This document shows, one piece after another, positions 25,987 to 35,016 of a stretch of 64,000 nt of DNA. A program made the translations under genes and the position numbers. The DNA is from Pseudonocardia sp. EC080619-01. GTDB lineage: Bacteria > Actinomycetota > Actinomycetes > Mycobacteriales > Pseudonocardiaceae. Position 1 is the stretch's first letter. Each line of letters begins with the position of its first letter. Under the pieces are notes generated by a model. It made no database searches, was not told the DNA's origin, and saw nothing but the letters and a program-made list of their open reading frames with translations. Where the stretch lies: positions 4,014,501 to 4,078,500 of the forward strand of contig NZ_CP012184.1 of NCBI RefSeq assembly GCF_001420995.1, read 5' to 3'.

Positions 25987-27771
25987 GTGGCACGCGAGAT
26001 CCGGACGGTCGGTGTGGTCGGCCTCGGCACGATGGGTGCGGGGATCGTGGAGGTCTTCGCCCGCAACGGCCTCGAGGTGATCGCCGTCGAGGTCGACGCG
26101 GCCGCGGGGGAGCGCGGACGCGCCCACCTGGCCGCCTCCACCGGGCGCGCGATCGAGCGCGGGAAGCTCACCCAGGAGCAGGCCGACGAGCTGCTCGGGC
26201 GGATCACCGTCACGACGTCGCTCTCCGACCTGGCCCCCGCCCAGCTCGTCGTCGAGGCGATCCCGGAGAGCCTCGAGGCCAAGGCCGAGGTGTTCGCCGC
26301 GGTCGACGGCGTCGTCGGCGAGGACACGATCCTCTGCTCCAACACCTCGTCGCTGTCGGTGACCGAGCTGGCCGTGCGCACCAAGCGTCCCGGCAAGGTC
26401 GTCGGGATGCACTTCTTCAACCCGGCGCCGGTGCAGAAGCTGGTCGAGGTGGTGCGCACCGTCGTCACCGAGCCGGACGTGATCGACGACGTGCAGACCT
26501 TCGCCGACTCGCTCGGCAAGGTCCCGGTCGTGATCGGCGACCGCGCCGGCTTCATCGCGAACGCGCTGCTCTTCGGCTACCTCAACCACGCGGCGAAGAT
26601 GTACGCCGAGCGCTACGCCAGTCGCGAGGACCTCGACGCCGGCATGCGCTACGGCTGCGGCTACCCGATGGGCCCGCTCGCGCTGCTCGACCTGATCGGG
26701 CTGGACACCGCCTACGAGATCCTCGAGACGATGTACCGGGAGTCGCGCAACCTGCTGCACGCGCCGAACCCGGTGTTCAAGCAGATGATCACGGCCGGGC
26801 TGCTGGGCCGGAAGGCCGGGCGCGGCTTCTACACCTACGAGGCGCCGCACAGCTCGACCGTCGTCGCCGACGGTGAGACGCCGTCGTCGGCGGTCCCCGA
26901 GGACGTCACGCTGCGCGGGGTCGACCGGGTCGGCGTCGTCGGCACCGGCACCATGGCCTCGGGCATCGTCGAGGTGTTCGCCAAGGCCGGGTACGACGTC
27001 GTCGTCCGCGGGCGCAGCGAGTCCAAGGTCGACGGCTCGATCGCGCACGTGCGCAAGTCCCTGGACAAGGCGGTCGCCCGCGGCAAGCTGGAGGAGGCCG
27101 ACCGCGACACGATCGTCGGCCGGATCACCGGCACCACGCAGCTGGAGGACATGGCCGACGTCGACCTCGTCGTCGAGGCCGTCGCCGAGGAGCTCGACGT
27201 CAAGCGGGCGATGTTCGGCGCGCTGGACGAGATCTGCAAGCCCGGCGCGATCCTCGCGACGACGACGTCGTCGCTGCCGGTCGTCGAGTGCGCCGCCGCC
27301 ACCCAGCGGCCCGGCGACGTGATCGGCATGCACTTCTTCAACCCGGCACCGGTGATGAAGCTGGTCGAGGTCGTCTCGACGATCGGCACCTCGCGCGACG
27401 TCGCCGCGACCGTCCTGCAGGTGACCAAGAACCTGAAGAAGGTGCCGGTGAGCTGCGGCGACCGCGCCGGGTTCATCGTCAACGCGCTGCTGTTCCCGTA
27501 CCTGAACGACGCGGTGAAGATGCTGGAGGCGCACTACGCGACCGCCGACGACATCGACGCCGCCATGAAGACCGGCTGCGCGCTCCCGATGGGACCGTTC
27601 GAGCTGCTCGACGTGGTGGGCCTCGACGTCTCGCTGGCGATCGAGCGTTCGCTGTACTCGGAGTTCCGCCAGTCCGGGTTCGCCCCGGCGCCGCTGCTGG
27701 AGCACCTGGTGACCGCGGGGCGGCTCGGCCGCAAGACCGGGCACGGGTTCCGGGACTACACCGCACGCTGA
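25987..27771 (+). CDS. 3-hydroxyacyl-CoA dehydrogenase, tandem double-domain form
   Basis: The 594-residue protein consists of two homologous halves (about 1-290 and 310-594). Each half has a Rossmann GLGTMGAGI or GTGTMASGI motif, the MHFFNPAPV signature with the catalytic His, and a C-terminal 3HCDH domain. It oxidises L-3-hydroxyacyl-CoA, for example 3-hydroxybutyryl-CoA to acetoacetyl-CoA or the reverse. Both halves keep the catalytic residues, so both may be active. GTG 25987 has GGAGG 7 nt upstream. It shares the operator motif with ecm and ccr, which suggests a role feeding crotonyl-CoA into the ethylmalonyl-CoA route. Confidence 0.92.
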   Translation: MAREIRTVGVVGLGTMGAGIVEVFARNGLEVIAVEVDAAAGERGRAHLAASTGRAIERGKLTQEQADELLGRITVTTSLSDLAPAQLVVEAIPESLEAKAEVFAAVDGVVGEDTILCSNTSSLSVTELAVRTKRPGKVVGMHFFNPAPVQKLVEVVRTVVTEPDVIDDVQTFADSLGKVPVVIGDRAGFIANALLFGYLNHAAKMYAERYASREDLDAGMRYGCGYPMGPLALLDLIGLDTAYEILETMYRESRNLLHAPNPVFKQMITAGLLGRKAGRGFYTYEAPHSSTVVADGETPSSAVPEDVTLRGVDRVGVVGTGTMASGIVEVFAKAGYDVVVRGRSESKVDGSIAHVRKSLDKAVARGKLEEADRDTIVGRITGTTQLEDMADVDLVVEAVAEELDVKRAMFGALDEICKPGAILATTTSSLPVVECAAATQRPGDVIGMHFFNPAPVMKLVEVVSTIGTSRDVAATVLQVTKNLKKVPVSCGDRAGFIVNALLFPYLNDAVKMLEAHYATADDIDAAMKTGCALPMGPFELLDVVGLDVSLAIERSLYSEFRQSGFAPAPLLEHLVTAGRLGRKTGHGFRDYTAR

Positions 27772-27785
27772 GTCAGACTGGTCGT

Positions 27786-28103
27786 ATGGCCCGCGGACGA
27801 TCGAGACGGCCCCGCCCCACGGAGAGGGGGCGGGGCCGTCCCGTCGCGCCGCCACTCGGCAGCGGCATGATCACGTCGCGGGAGAGCGGCCGCGACGGCG
27901 AGTGGAACGTCCGCCGGGTGCCCGGCGGGTCGTCGGTGAAGAACTACCGGTGCCCGGGCTGCGACCAGCTCCTGCCGTCGGGCACCCCGCACGTGGTCGC
28001 GTGGCCCGCCGACGACCTCGGTGGGGTCGAGGACCGCAGGCACTGGCACCTGCCGTGCTGGAACGCGCGGGACCGGCGTCGTCCGGGGTTCCGCCGGTAC
28101 TGA
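27786..28103 (+). CDS. Small zinc-ribbon-like protein
   Basis: The 105-residue protein has an Arg-rich N-terminus, then YRCPGCDQLLPSGTPHVVAW and HWHLPCWNARDRRR. The CxxC and HxxC pairs suggest one bound metal ion. It resembles a conserved small actinobacterial protein often mislabelled as ATP/GTP-binding. ATG 27786 is preceded by CAGACT and 6 nt, suggesting a leaderless start. A terminator-like hairpin lies inside its first codons. An internal ATG at 27867 would avoid the hairpin, but the Arg-rich N-terminus is usual for the family. Function unknown. Confidence 0.7.
   Translation: MARGRSRRPRPTERGRGRPVAPPLGSGMITSRESGRDGEWNVRRVPGGSSVKNYRCPGCDQLLPSGTPHVVAWPADDLGGVEDRRHWHLPCWNARDRRRPGFRRY
27805..27840. 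terminator. Hairpin after 3-hydroxyacyl-CoA dehydrogenase, inside the next gene's 5' end
   Basis: Arms gacggccccgcccc (27805-27818) and ggggcggggccgtc (27827-27840) are perfect 14-bp complements with an 8-nt loop. It lies 33 nt past the dehydrogenase stop and within codons 7-19 of the zinc-ribbon gene. It may end the dehydrogenase transcript and also attenuate the small gene. Confidence 0.55.
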
Positions 28104-28118
28104 CGGTCCCGCGGTCCC

Positions 28119-29255
28119 TCAGCGGGAGCGGGCCGCGTGCTTGGTGTGGCCGTTGGCCCCGGCCCGGGGCGACGGCGAGGGCCGCGGCGGCGCCGTGGGC
28201 TCCTGTCCCGTCTCCGCGGCGGTGGCCTCCGGCTGCTCCGGGACGTCGGCGAGGGACGGGCCCGCGTCCAGGTCCCCGGCCTGGGTCTCGATCAGGGTCC
28301 GCGCCGAGTGCAGCTGCTCGGTCACCCGGCTGCGCAGCTCGGTGAGCTCCTCGACCCGGCGACGGGCACGGCCGGTGGTCTCCTCGGCGTCCCGGCGGGC
28401 GTCCGACCGGATCCGCTCACCCTCGGCGTGGGACTGCTCGAGCGCCTGGCGGATCTCCTCGTCGGTCTCCGCGCGACGCCGTCGGATCTCATCGGACAGG
28501 GCGTCCCGCTCCGCGAACAGCGACGTCAGTGCCTCGGCACGGCGCTGGTCCATCGCGATCCGGAAGTCGTGCTCGACCTGCTCGCGGACCTCGTGGGCCT
28601 CGGTGTCGGCGCGGGAGATCCGCTCGGTGACGGTCCGCTCCTGCTCGCCGAGCTCCCGCTCGGTGTTCTGCCGCTGCTCGGCCAGCGACCGCTCCGTGGT
28701 GGACGTCAGCTCCGCGAGCTCGGCCTCGGTGCGCTCCTTCAGCTCGGCGAGCTCGCGCTCGACCCGGGCCTGCTTGTCGTCGAGCTCGCGGTCCCGCTGC
28801 TCGGCCTTCCGGTCCAGTTCGGCCCGGTGCGCCTCGGCGTCGGCGGTGATCTGCTCGGCCCGGGACCGGGCGTCGGTGAGGACCCGGTGGGCGTGGTCGT
28901 CGGCCTGCTGACGCTGGTCGGCGATCTCCCGGTCCGCCTTGGCGTGCATCTCGGTGACCTCGTCCTCGGCCAGCCGGAGCATCGACCGCAGCCGCTCGCT
29001 CATGCCCTGCACGCTCTGCGGCGGGCCGGCGAGCCGGTTGACCTGCTGCTGCATCGCCTCGGTGCGGGTGCGCGCGTCGTCCAGCTCGCGGCTCAACCGG
29101 GTGTTCTGGGAGACCGAGGCGTCACGATCGGCGGCCAGCATCCGCACCTCGGCGTCGAGCCGGCGCAGGTGGCTGTCGACTTGCGCCTGGTCGTAGCCCC
29201 GGCGCGCGATCGAGAAACCGGTCCGGGGTACGGGCACATCGTGGTCACCGGCCAT
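28119..29255 (-). CDS. DivIVA-domain coiled-coil protein
   Basis: The 378-residue protein has an N-terminal DivIVA-like segment (GFSIARRGYDQAQVDSHLRR, residues 12-35). A coiled coil of about 270 residues, rich in Glu/Arg/Ala with heptads (ELAELKERTEAELAELTSTT), follows, and then a Pro-rich tail ending KHAARSR. DivIVA domains bind curved membranes; such long coiled coils act in polar growth or cytoskeletal organisation in actinobacteria (Wag31, Scy and FilP types). Start chosen at ATG 29255; an in-frame GTG three codons upstream is possible. It follows ccr on the minus strand, separated by a terminator. Confidence 0.85.
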   Translation of the reverse strand: MAGDHDVPVPRTGFSIARRGYDQAQVDSHLRRLDAEVRMLAADRDASVSQNTRLSRELDDARTRTEAMQQQVNRLAGPPQSVQGMSERLRSMLRLAEDEVTEMHAKADREIADQRQQADDHAHRVLTDARSRAEQITADAEAHRAELDRKAEQRDRELDDKQARVERELAELKERTEAELAELTSTTERSLAEQRQNTERELGEQERTVTERISRADTEAHEVREQVEHDFRIAMDQRRAEALTSLFAERDALSDEIRRRRAETDEEIRQALEQSHAEGERIRSDARRDAEETTGRARRRVEELTELRSRVTEQLHSARTLIETQAGDLDAGPSLADVPEQPEATAAETGQEPTAPPRPSPSPRAGANGHTKHAARSR

Positions 29256-29335
29256 GCCCGTCACCGTACCGTCGCCCACGTTGCACGGTCGTGAGTTCGA
29301 CGGCCGCACGTCACCATGTTCACCCCGGTATGGAC

Positions 29336-29370
29336 GTGGGGCCCGTCCGTGTGGCACGGACGGGCCCCAC
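29336..29370 (-). terminator. Hairpin terminator downstream of ccr
   Basis: Arms gtggggcccgtccgtg (29336-29351) and cacggacgggccccac (29355-29370) are perfect 16-bp complements with a 3-nt loop, 20 nt past the ccr stop on the minus strand. There is no T tract. Confidence 0.75.
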
Positions 29371-29390
29371 GCCCTTCGAGAGGGGATGTG

Positions 29391-30722
29391 TCAGACGCCG
29401 CGGAAGCGGTTGATGCCGTCGAGGTGACGCTCCCGCTTCTCCTGGTCGGCCACGCCCAGGCCCTCCTCGGGGGCCAGCGCGAGCACGCCGACCTTGCCCT
29501 GGTGCGTGTTCTGGTGGACGTCGAAGGCTGCCTGGCCGGTCTCGGCCAGCGGGTACACCCGGGACAGCGTAGGGTGGATCATGCCCTTCGAGATCAGCCG
29601 GTTGGCCTCGAACGCCTCGCGGTAGTTCGCGAAGTGCGAGCCGACGATCCGCTTGAGGTTCATCCACAGGTACCGGTTGTCGAACTCGTGCATGTAGCCC
29701 GAGGTCGAGGCACAGGTGACGATCTGACCGCCCTTGCGGGTGACGTAGACCGAGGCGCCGAAGGTCTCCCGCCCGGGGTGCTCGAACACGATGTCCGGGT
29801 CCTCACCGCCGGTCAGCTCGCGGATCTTCGCGCCGAGGCGCTTCCACTCCTTCGGGTCCTGGGTCTGCGGGTCCTTCCAGAACTTGTAGCCCTCGGCGTT
29901 GCGGTCGATCACCAGCTCGGCGCCCATGTCCCGGCAGATCTGGGCCTTCTCCTCGGAGGAGACGACGCAGACCGGGGTGGCGCCGCCGTTCAGCGCGAAC
30001 TGGGTGGCGTAGGAGCCGAGGCCGCCGGACGCGCCCCAGATCAGGACGACGTCGCCCTGCTTCATGTCGGCGCCGTTCTTCGACACCAGCTGGCGGTAGG
30101 CGGTGGAGTTGACCAGGCCCGGGGACGCGGCCTCCTCCCAGGTGAGGTGGTCGGGCTTCGGCATGAGCTGGTTCGACTTCACCAGCGCCAGCTCGGCGAG
30201 GCCGCCGAAGTTGGTCTCGAAGCCCCAGATCCGCTGCTCCGGGTCCATCATCGTGTCGGAGTGCCCGTCGGGGCTCTCCAGCTCGACGGACAGGCAGTGC
30301 GCGACGACCTGGTCGCCGGCCTTCCAGCTGTTGACGCCCGGCCCGGTGCGCACGACGACGCCGGCCAGGTCGGACCCGACCACGTGGTACGGCAGGTCGT
30401 GGCGCGCGGTCAGCGGGGAGAGCTTCCCGTAGCGCTTCAGGAAGCTGAACGTCGAGACCGGCTCGAAGATCGACGTCCAGACGGTGTTGTAGTTGATGGC
30501 GCTGGCCATGACCGCCACCAGCGCCTCGCCCGGCCCCAGCTCGGGGACCGGCACGTCCTCGAGCCGCAGGCTCTTGCGCGGGTCCTTCTCCTTGGTGGGC
30601 AGGCCCTCGAACATGTCGGCGTCCTCGGCCCGGACGGTGACGCCCTGGTAGGACTCGGGCACCTCCAGGCCACCGACGTCGGCGAACTGCCCGGCGAGGA
30701 TGGCGTCGCGGATGTCCTTCAC
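29391..30722 (-). CDS. ccr: Crotonyl-CoA carboxylase/reductase
   Basis: Reductively carboxylates crotonyl-CoA with NADPH and CO2 to ethylmalonyl-CoA, the key step of the ethylmalonyl-CoA pathway. The 443-residue medium-chain dehydrogenase-fold protein has the nucleotide motif WGASGGLGSYA. CO2-binding residues Asn79, Phe168, Glu169 and His363 correspond, with a constant offset of two, to the residues I recall for the Kitasatospora enzyme (Asn81, Phe170, Glu171, His365). It is therefore a true carboxylase rather than a plain reductase. GTG 30722 has GGAGG 6 nt upstream. The promoter carries the TACT-N4-AGTA site. Its product is the substrate of Ecm at 3 kb. Confidence 0.97.
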   Translation of the reverse strand: MKDIRDAILAGQFADVGGLEVPESYQGVTVRAEDADMFEGLPTKEKDPRKSLRLEDVPVPELGPGEALVAVMASAINYNTVWTSIFEPVSTFSFLKRYGKLSPLTARHDLPYHVVGSDLAGVVVRTGPGVNSWKAGDQVVAHCLSVELESPDGHSDTMMDPEQRIWGFETNFGGLAELALVKSNQLMPKPDHLTWEEAASPGLVNSTAYRQLVSKNGADMKQGDVVLIWGASGGLGSYATQFALNGGATPVCVVSSEEKAQICRDMGAELVIDRNAEGYKFWKDPQTQDPKEWKRLGAKIRELTGGEDPDIVFEHPGRETFGASVYVTRKGGQIVTCASTSGYMHEFDNRYLWMNLKRIVGSHFANYREAFEANRLISKGMIHPTLSRVYPLAETGQAAFDVHQNTHQGKVGVLALAPEEGLGVADQEKRERHLDGINRFRGV

Positions 30723-30799
30723 TGCTGGCCTCCGATGGCGACGTTGCTAGGGGAGTGGCCCGGGCGCGTACGCCCGGCTTTGCTTGGGATACCGCAAGT

Positions 30800-30811
30800 T
30801 ACTGCGTAGTA
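30800..30811. promoter_or_regulatory. TACT-N4-AGTA operator candidate upstream of ccr
   Basis: TACTGCGTAGTA (TACTACGCAGTA on the minus strand) is followed on the minus strand by TAACTT, a -10-like hexamer that begins with the last two bases of the site. This is the same register as at ecm. It ends 77 nt before the ccr start. Confidence 0.6.
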
Positions 30812-30923
30812 TGTTAACCGCTACGGCCCGGTGGTGGTGATACCCGACGACGGCTTCGTGAGCGAGGCCACCGGACGCCCGTACTGTCCTTCGGGACGGG
30901 TGTCCGCGCCCGATCGGTGCGGG

Positions 30924-31382
30924 TCAGTGCCCGTCCGCGGCCGGTTCGACCAGCTCGACCAGCACGCCGCCGGCGTCCTTCGGGTGCACGAAGTTGACCT
31001 TCGAGTCGGACGTGCCCCGGCGCGGCTCGTCGTAGAGCAGGCGCAGGCCCTTGGCTCGCAGCGCGTCCGCCGCGGCGGCGACGTCGGTGACCCGGTAGGC
31101 GACCTGCTGCAGGCCCGGGCCGTTGCGGTCGATGAACTTCGCGATGGTCGAGTTCTCGTCCAGCGGCGCGAGCAGCTGGACCTTGGTGGCGCCGCTCGCC
31201 TCGCCGGGAGCGCCCAGCATGGCCTCACGCACGCCCTGCTCGGTGTTGGTCTCCTCGTGCACGGAGACGAGCCCCAGGTTCTCGGCGTACCAGCGGATCG
31301 CCTCGTCCAGGTCCGGCACGGCGATACCCACGTGGTCCACGGCCACGACCAGCGGCGACAGAGCATCCTCGGTTGTCGTCAT
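30924..31382 (-). CDS. mce: Methylmalonyl-CoA epimerase
   Basis: The 152-residue VOC-fold protein starts after [20 protein letters not shown] and has [28 protein letters not shown], with His and Glu metal ligands. It epimerises methylmalonyl-CoA, and in this pathway also ethylmalonyl-CoA, between the S and R forms needed by the mutase. ATG 31382. It is divergent from the thiolase gene, with an operator palindrome 21 nt before the start, and lies downstream of ccr's promoter region on the same strand as ccr. Confidence 0.93.
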   Translation of the reverse strand: MTTTEDALSPLVVAVDHVGIAVPDLDEAIRWYAENLGLVSVHEETNTEQGVREAMLGAPGEASGATKVQLLAPLDENSTIAKFIDRNGPGLQQVAYRVTDVAAAADALRAKGLRLLYDEPRRGTSDSKVNFVHPKDAGGVLVELVEPAADGH

Positions 31383-31403
31383 GGGGGCAGAAGGTACCTT
31401 GAC

Positions 31404-31415
31404 TACTCGCGAGTA
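31404..31415. promoter_or_regulatory. TACT-N4-AGTA operator candidate in the mce/thiolase divergent promoter
   Basis: TACTCGCGAGTA is the core of a perfect 14-bp palindrome (31403-31416) between two divergent acyl-CoA genes. On the minus strand it lies just upstream of TACCTT, the likely -10 of mce. One bound dimer could control both genes. Confidence 0.65.
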
Positions 31416-31523
31416 GGGGTGTGTGCCACTGGTCACCCCCACCGTTCGGTGCGTCCGCGTCGCCGGACGGCGTGGGTATGGTGGCCGCCCGCCCACCTGC
31501 CAACGAAGCTTGCTGGAGGACCC

Positions 31524-32711
31524 GTGTCCGGAACCGTGATCGTCAGCGGCGCGCGTACGCCGATGGGCCGTCTGCTCGGCTCGCTGAAGGGGTTCTCCGG
31601 GGCCCAGCTCGGCGGTATCGCCATCAAGGCCGCGCTCGAGCGCGCGGGAGTCGCGCCGGAGCAGGTCGACTACACGATCATGGGACAGGTGCTGACGGCC
31701 GGTGCCGGCCAGATCCCCGCCCGCCAGGCCGCCGTCGCGGCCGGCATCCCGATGGACGTGCCCGCGCTGACCATCAACAAGGTCTGCCTCTCCGGTGCCG
31801 ACGCGATCGCGCTCGCCGACCAGCTCATCCGCGCCGGCGAGTTCGACGTCGTCGTCGCCGGTGGCCAGGAGTCGATGACCCAGGCGCCGCACCTGCTCAC
31901 CAAGTCCCGCGAGGGCACCAAGTTCGGTGACGCGACGCTCACCGACCACATGTCGTACGACGGCCTGTTCTGCGCCTTCGACCAGGTCGCGATGGGCGCC
32001 TCGACCGAGAAGTACAACGAGCGCTACGGCCTCACCCGCGAGGAGCAGGACGCCTTCTCCGCCCGCTCCCACCAGAACGCGGCCCGTGCCGCCACCGACG
32101 GCACGTTCGAGCAGGAGATCACGCCGGTCGAGATCCCGCAGCGCAAGGGCGACCCGGTCGTCTTCGCCACCGACGAGGGCGTGCGCGGCGACACGACCGC
32201 CGAGAGCCTGGGCAAGCTGCGTCCGGCCTTCGCCGCCGACGGCACCATCACGGCCGGGTCGGCCTCGCAGATCTCCGACGGCGCCGCCGCGGTGGTCGTC
32301 ATGAGCAAGGCCAAGGCTGAGGAGCTCGGTCTGGAGTGGATCGCCGAGATCGGGGCGCACGGCGTCGTCGCCGGCCCGGACGCCTCGCTGCACGAGCAGC
32401 CCGCGAACGCGATCGCCAAGGCCTGCGAGAAGGAGGGCATCCAGCCCGCCGACCTCGACCTCGTCGAGATCAACGAGGCCTTCGCCGCGGTCGGGATCGT
32501 CTCCGCCCGCAAGCTCGGCATCGACGAGAGCAAGGTCAACGTCGACGGCGGCGCCATCGCACTCGGCCACCCGATCGGCATGTCCGGCGCCCGGATCGCG
32601 CTGCACCTCGCCCTCGCGCTCAAGGCGCGTGGCGGCGGTGTCGGTGCGGCCGCCCTCTGCGGCGGTGGCGGCCAGGGCGACGCGCTGATCGTCCGCGTGC
32701 CGAAGTCCTGA
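31524..32711 (+). CDS. Acetyl-CoA acetyltransferase (thiolase)
   Basis: Condenses two acetyl-CoA to acetoacetyl-CoA, or cleaves it. The 395-residue thiolase has the nucleophile Cys88 in NKVCLSG, the His motif [10 protein letters not shown] and the C-terminal catalytic Cys in CGGGGQG. The GTG start has GGAGG 4 nt upstream. It supplies acetoacetyl-CoA for the 3-hydroxybutyryl-CoA, crotonyl-CoA and ethylmalonyl-CoA sequence. Upstream is the shared palindrome. A perfect hairpin separates it from meaB. Confidence 0.95.
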   Translation: MSGTVIVSGARTPMGRLLGSLKGFSGAQLGGIAIKAALERAGVAPEQVDYTIMGQVLTAGAGQIPARQAAVAAGIPMDVPALTINKVCLSGADAIALADQLIRAGEFDVVVAGGQESMTQAPHLLTKSREGTKFGDATLTDHMSYDGLFCAFDQVAMGASTEKYNERYGLTREEQDAFSARSHQNAARAATDGTFEQEITPVEIPQRKGDPVVFATDEGVRGDTTAESLGKLRPAFAADGTITAGSASQISDGAAAVVVMSKAKAEELGLEWIAEIGAHGVVAGPDASLHEQPANAIAKACEKEGIQPADLDLVEINEAFAAVGIVSARKLGIDESKVNVDGGAIALGHPIGMSGARIALHLALALKARGGGVGAAALCGGGGQGDALIVRVPKS

Positions 32712-32725
32712 TCCCGGTGTGAGTC

Positions 32726-32753
32726 GTCGGCCCCCGCCGCGGCGGGGGCCGAC
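32726..32753. terminator. Perfect 28-bp palindrome between thiolase and meaB
   Basis: gtcggcccccgccg followed directly by its complement forms a GC-rich hairpin 14 nt after the thiolase stop. It probably terminates or attenuates read-through into meaB. Confidence 0.65.
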
Positions 32754-32791
32754 GCGCATCCGGGGCCGCACCGACGAGGAGGACGACGACC

Positions 32792-33751
32792 GTGGCCGGA
32801 CCCCCGGACCCCCACGAGCTGGTGGAGCGCGCGCGACGCGGCGAGCAGCTCGCCGTCGCCCGGTTGATCTCGATGGTCGAGAACGCCGGCCGGCAGCTCC
32901 GTGAGGTGTCGGCGGCGCTCACCCCCTACACCGGACGGGCGCACGTCGTCGGTCTGACCGGGTCGCCGGGCGTCGGCAAGTCGACCTCGACGTCGGCCCT
33001 GGTCACCGAGCTGCGGGCGCGTGACCGGAAGGTCGGGGTGCTGGCGGTGGACCCGTCGTCGCCGTTCAGCGGCGGTGCGCTGCTGGGGGACCGGGTCCGG
33101 ATGGGCGAGCACGCCGGCGACGACGGCGTGTTCATCCGGTCCATGGCCACCCGCGGGCACCTCGGCGGCCTGTCGTGGGCGACGCCGCAGGCGCTGCGCG
33201 TGCTCGACGCCGCCGGGTGCGACGTGGTCCTCGTGGAGACGGTCGGCGTCGGGCAGTCCGAGGTGGAGATCGTCGGGGCGGCGGACAGCACCGTTGTGCT
33301 GCTCGCACCGGGCATGGGGGACGGGATCCAGGCAGCGAAGGCGGGGATCCTCGAGATCGGCGACGTCTTCGTCGTGAACAAGGCCGACCGGGACGGTGCC
33401 CGGCGGACCGTGCGCGAGCTGCGGAACATGCTCCACCTGCGGGAGGATGGAGGCGCCGACGCCTGGGCGCCCCCGGTGCTGTCCACCGTCGCCTCGCGCG
33501 CCGAGGGGATCGACGCCCTCGCCGACGCCCTCGACGAACACCTCACCTGGTCCGAGAAGTCGGGCGAGCGGGAGCGGCGCCGCAGGTACCGGGCCCGCCG
33601 CGAGATCGAGGCGATCGGGATGGAGCAGGTGCGGGCCCGCATGGAGCGGGTGCGCGGCGGCGCCGCCCTCGACGCCCTGACCGACCGGGTCCTGGCCGGT
33701 GAGCTCGACCCGTGGGCCGCCGCCGACGAGCTGCTGGACCGGTCGGACTGA
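32792..33751 (+). CDS. meaB: MeaB, GTPase chaperone of acyl-CoA mutases
   Basis: The 319-residue G3E-family GTPase has P-loop GSPGVGKST (about residues 57-65), VDPSSPFSGGALLGDRVRM, ETVGVGQSE and the base-specificity motif NKAD. MeaB gates loading of adenosylcobalamin and protects B12-dependent mutases. The start GTG 32792 follows GAGGAGG. It sits with mce and thiolase, while its probable client, Ecm, is at 3 kb and the adenosyltransferase at the left edge. Confidence 0.95.
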   Translation: MAGPPDPHELVERARRGEQLAVARLISMVENAGRQLREVSAALTPYTGRAHVVGLTGSPGVGKSTSTSALVTELRARDRKVGVLAVDPSSPFSGGALLGDRVRMGEHAGDDGVFIRSMATRGHLGGLSWATPQALRVLDAAGCDVVLVETVGVGQSEVEIVGAADSTVVLLAPGMGDGIQAAKAGILEIGDVFVVNKADRDGARRTVRELRNMLHLREDGGADAWAPPVLSTVASRAEGIDALADALDEHLTWSEKSGERERRRRYRARREIEAIGMEQVRARMERVRGGAALDALTDRVLAGELDPWAAADELLDRSD

Positions 33752-33776
33752 CCCGCGCTCCGGCCCTCGCCGACGG

Positions 33777-34709
33777 TCATCGGCCGAGTGCCGCGAGCCG
33801 GGCGAGGGTGCGGGCGGACCCGGCACGCAGGGCGAGCAGGCGGGCGCGGGACGCGGCCGCCGCGGCGTCGCCGCCGTTCCCGGCCCGTTCGGCGTCGAGC
33901 GCCTCGCGCAGAGCCTCCTCCGTCCGGGCCCGTACCGACGGTCCGTCCCCGTCGTGCGCGGGCTCGATCGCGATCGGTACCGGCGGCGCGTGCACGTCGA
34001 TCCCGGCGGTCCGGACCCGGTGGCCGGTCGTCGTGGACAGCTCCTGCCGGAGGACGTCCCGGCCGCGGTCGGCGAGCCCGACGAGGTCGTCGCGCCCGGC
34101 CCGCCGGGCCGCGTCGGCGGCCACGGCGTAGGCCCGCCACGCGAGGTCCGGCGCGTCCCGGTCGCGTTCCTGGTCCGCGGCGAGCAGCGCGGCACCGGCG
34201 AGCAGGGCGGCGAGCCGGACGGCCGTCGCAGGATCGGTGCAGTGCGCCAGCAGGTCGCCGAGCTGCTCGACCTGGGCCGACGTCGCGGCGTGGGCGGCCG
34301 CGGTGCCGAGTCGGTGGTCGAGTGCCGCCGTCGCGCGGAACTGGTCGTGCAGCAGGTCGAGGCCGTGCTCGTCGACCGCCTCCGCCCGCGCGAGCGCGGC
34401 CCGGAGCCGGTCGGCACCGCCCGCGTCGCCCGCCGGCGTCGCGGGCTCGAGCCCCAGGTCCGTGGCGGTGCTCGCGTAGAGCTCGGCGAGCAGTGCGCGG
34501 TGCTCGGGGGCGGGCGTCGCGTGCCCGTTCTCCCAGCGGGACAGCTGGGTCTTGAGGCTGCCGGGCCGCGCGGCGCCGGCGCCGCGACGGGACGCCAGCG
34601 CAGCCAGCCGGCCCGCCGCCTCGGACTGGGACCACCCGCGGCCCTGCCGGGCCGCGCGCAGCAGGGAGCGGGGCGCGGCGGCCGCCGCTGCGGCGTCGTC
34701 GGTGTCCAC
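33777..34709 (-). CDS. XRE-type helix-turn-helix protein with helical C-terminal domain
   Basis: The 310-residue protein has an N-terminal HTH at about residues 14-70 (LLRAARQGRGWSQSEAAGRL, SLKTQLSRWENGHATP) and an Ala/Arg/Leu-rich helical C-terminal domain of about 220 residues, similar to the TPR-like halves of actinobacterial XRE regulators. The start GTG 34709 is supported by a complete promoter ending 7 nt upstream. It is convergent with meaB. Targets unknown. Confidence 0.75.
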   Translation of the reverse strand: MDTDDAAAAAAAPRSLLRAARQGRGWSQSEAAGRLAALASRRGAGAARPGSLKTQLSRWENGHATPAPEHRALLAELYASTATDLGLEPATPAGDAGGADRLRAALARAEAVDEHGLDLLHDQFRATAALDHRLGTAAAHAATSAQVEQLGDLLAHCTDPATAVRLAALLAGAALLAADQERDRDAPDLAWRAYAVAADAARRAGRDDLVGLADRGRDVLRQELSTTTGHRVRTAGIDVHAPPVPIAIEPAHDGDGPSVRARTEEALREALDAERAGNGGDAAAAASRARLLALRAGSARTLARLAALGR

Positions 34710-34716
34710 GGAGCCG

Positions 34717-34745
34717 ATCCTGTCGGTGGTCCGTCGTAGTGTCAA
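34717..34745 (-). promoter_or_regulatory. Promoter (TTGACA-17-CAGGAT) of the XRE gene
   Basis: On the minus strand TTGACA (34745-34740), a 17-bp spacer and CAGGAT (34722-34717) precede GTG 34709 by 7 nt. This is a near-consensus sigma-A promoter that predicts a leaderless transcript. Confidence 0.7.
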
Positions 34746-34801
34746 CGCCGTTGCCGCAACACCTCGTCAACACCTCGTCACCAGTGTTCGGAGCGTGCTC
34801 G

Positions 34802-34999
34802 ATGGATCTGATCGACTACCTCGGCTGCGTCGCCCTGTCCGGGGCCTGCGGTGCCGTGGCCGGCTGGACGACGGTGCGGCGGATGCTGCGCCCACGGACC
34901 CCGCCACGTGGCACGGTGATGCGGGACTGGCCGGGGCGCGGCCACTTCGTGCCGCCGGTCGGGCGGCCGCGGCGGCGCCGGCGCAGGCGGGACCGGTGA
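34802..34999 (+). CDS. Possible small membrane protein
   Basis: The 65-residue frame starts MDLIDYLGCVALSGACGAVA, a short hydrophobic segment, followed by an Arg/Pro-rich tail. There is no clear ribosome-binding site and I do not recognise it. It is convergent with the MarR gene (stop 35017). It may be a real small membrane protein or a chance frame in high-GC DNA. Confidence 0.4.
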   Translation: MDLIDYLGCVALSGACGAVAGWTTVRRMLRPRTPPRGTVMRDWPGRGHFVPPVGRPRRRRRRRDR

Positions 35000-35016
35000 G
35001 CGGCCGGTCGCGGGTC

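Noticed and set aside
34740..34745. TTG at 34745 as start of the XRE gene
   Set aside because: This TTG is the first codon of TTGACA, a -35 element with a proper -10 and the GTG at 34709 placed for a leaderless start.
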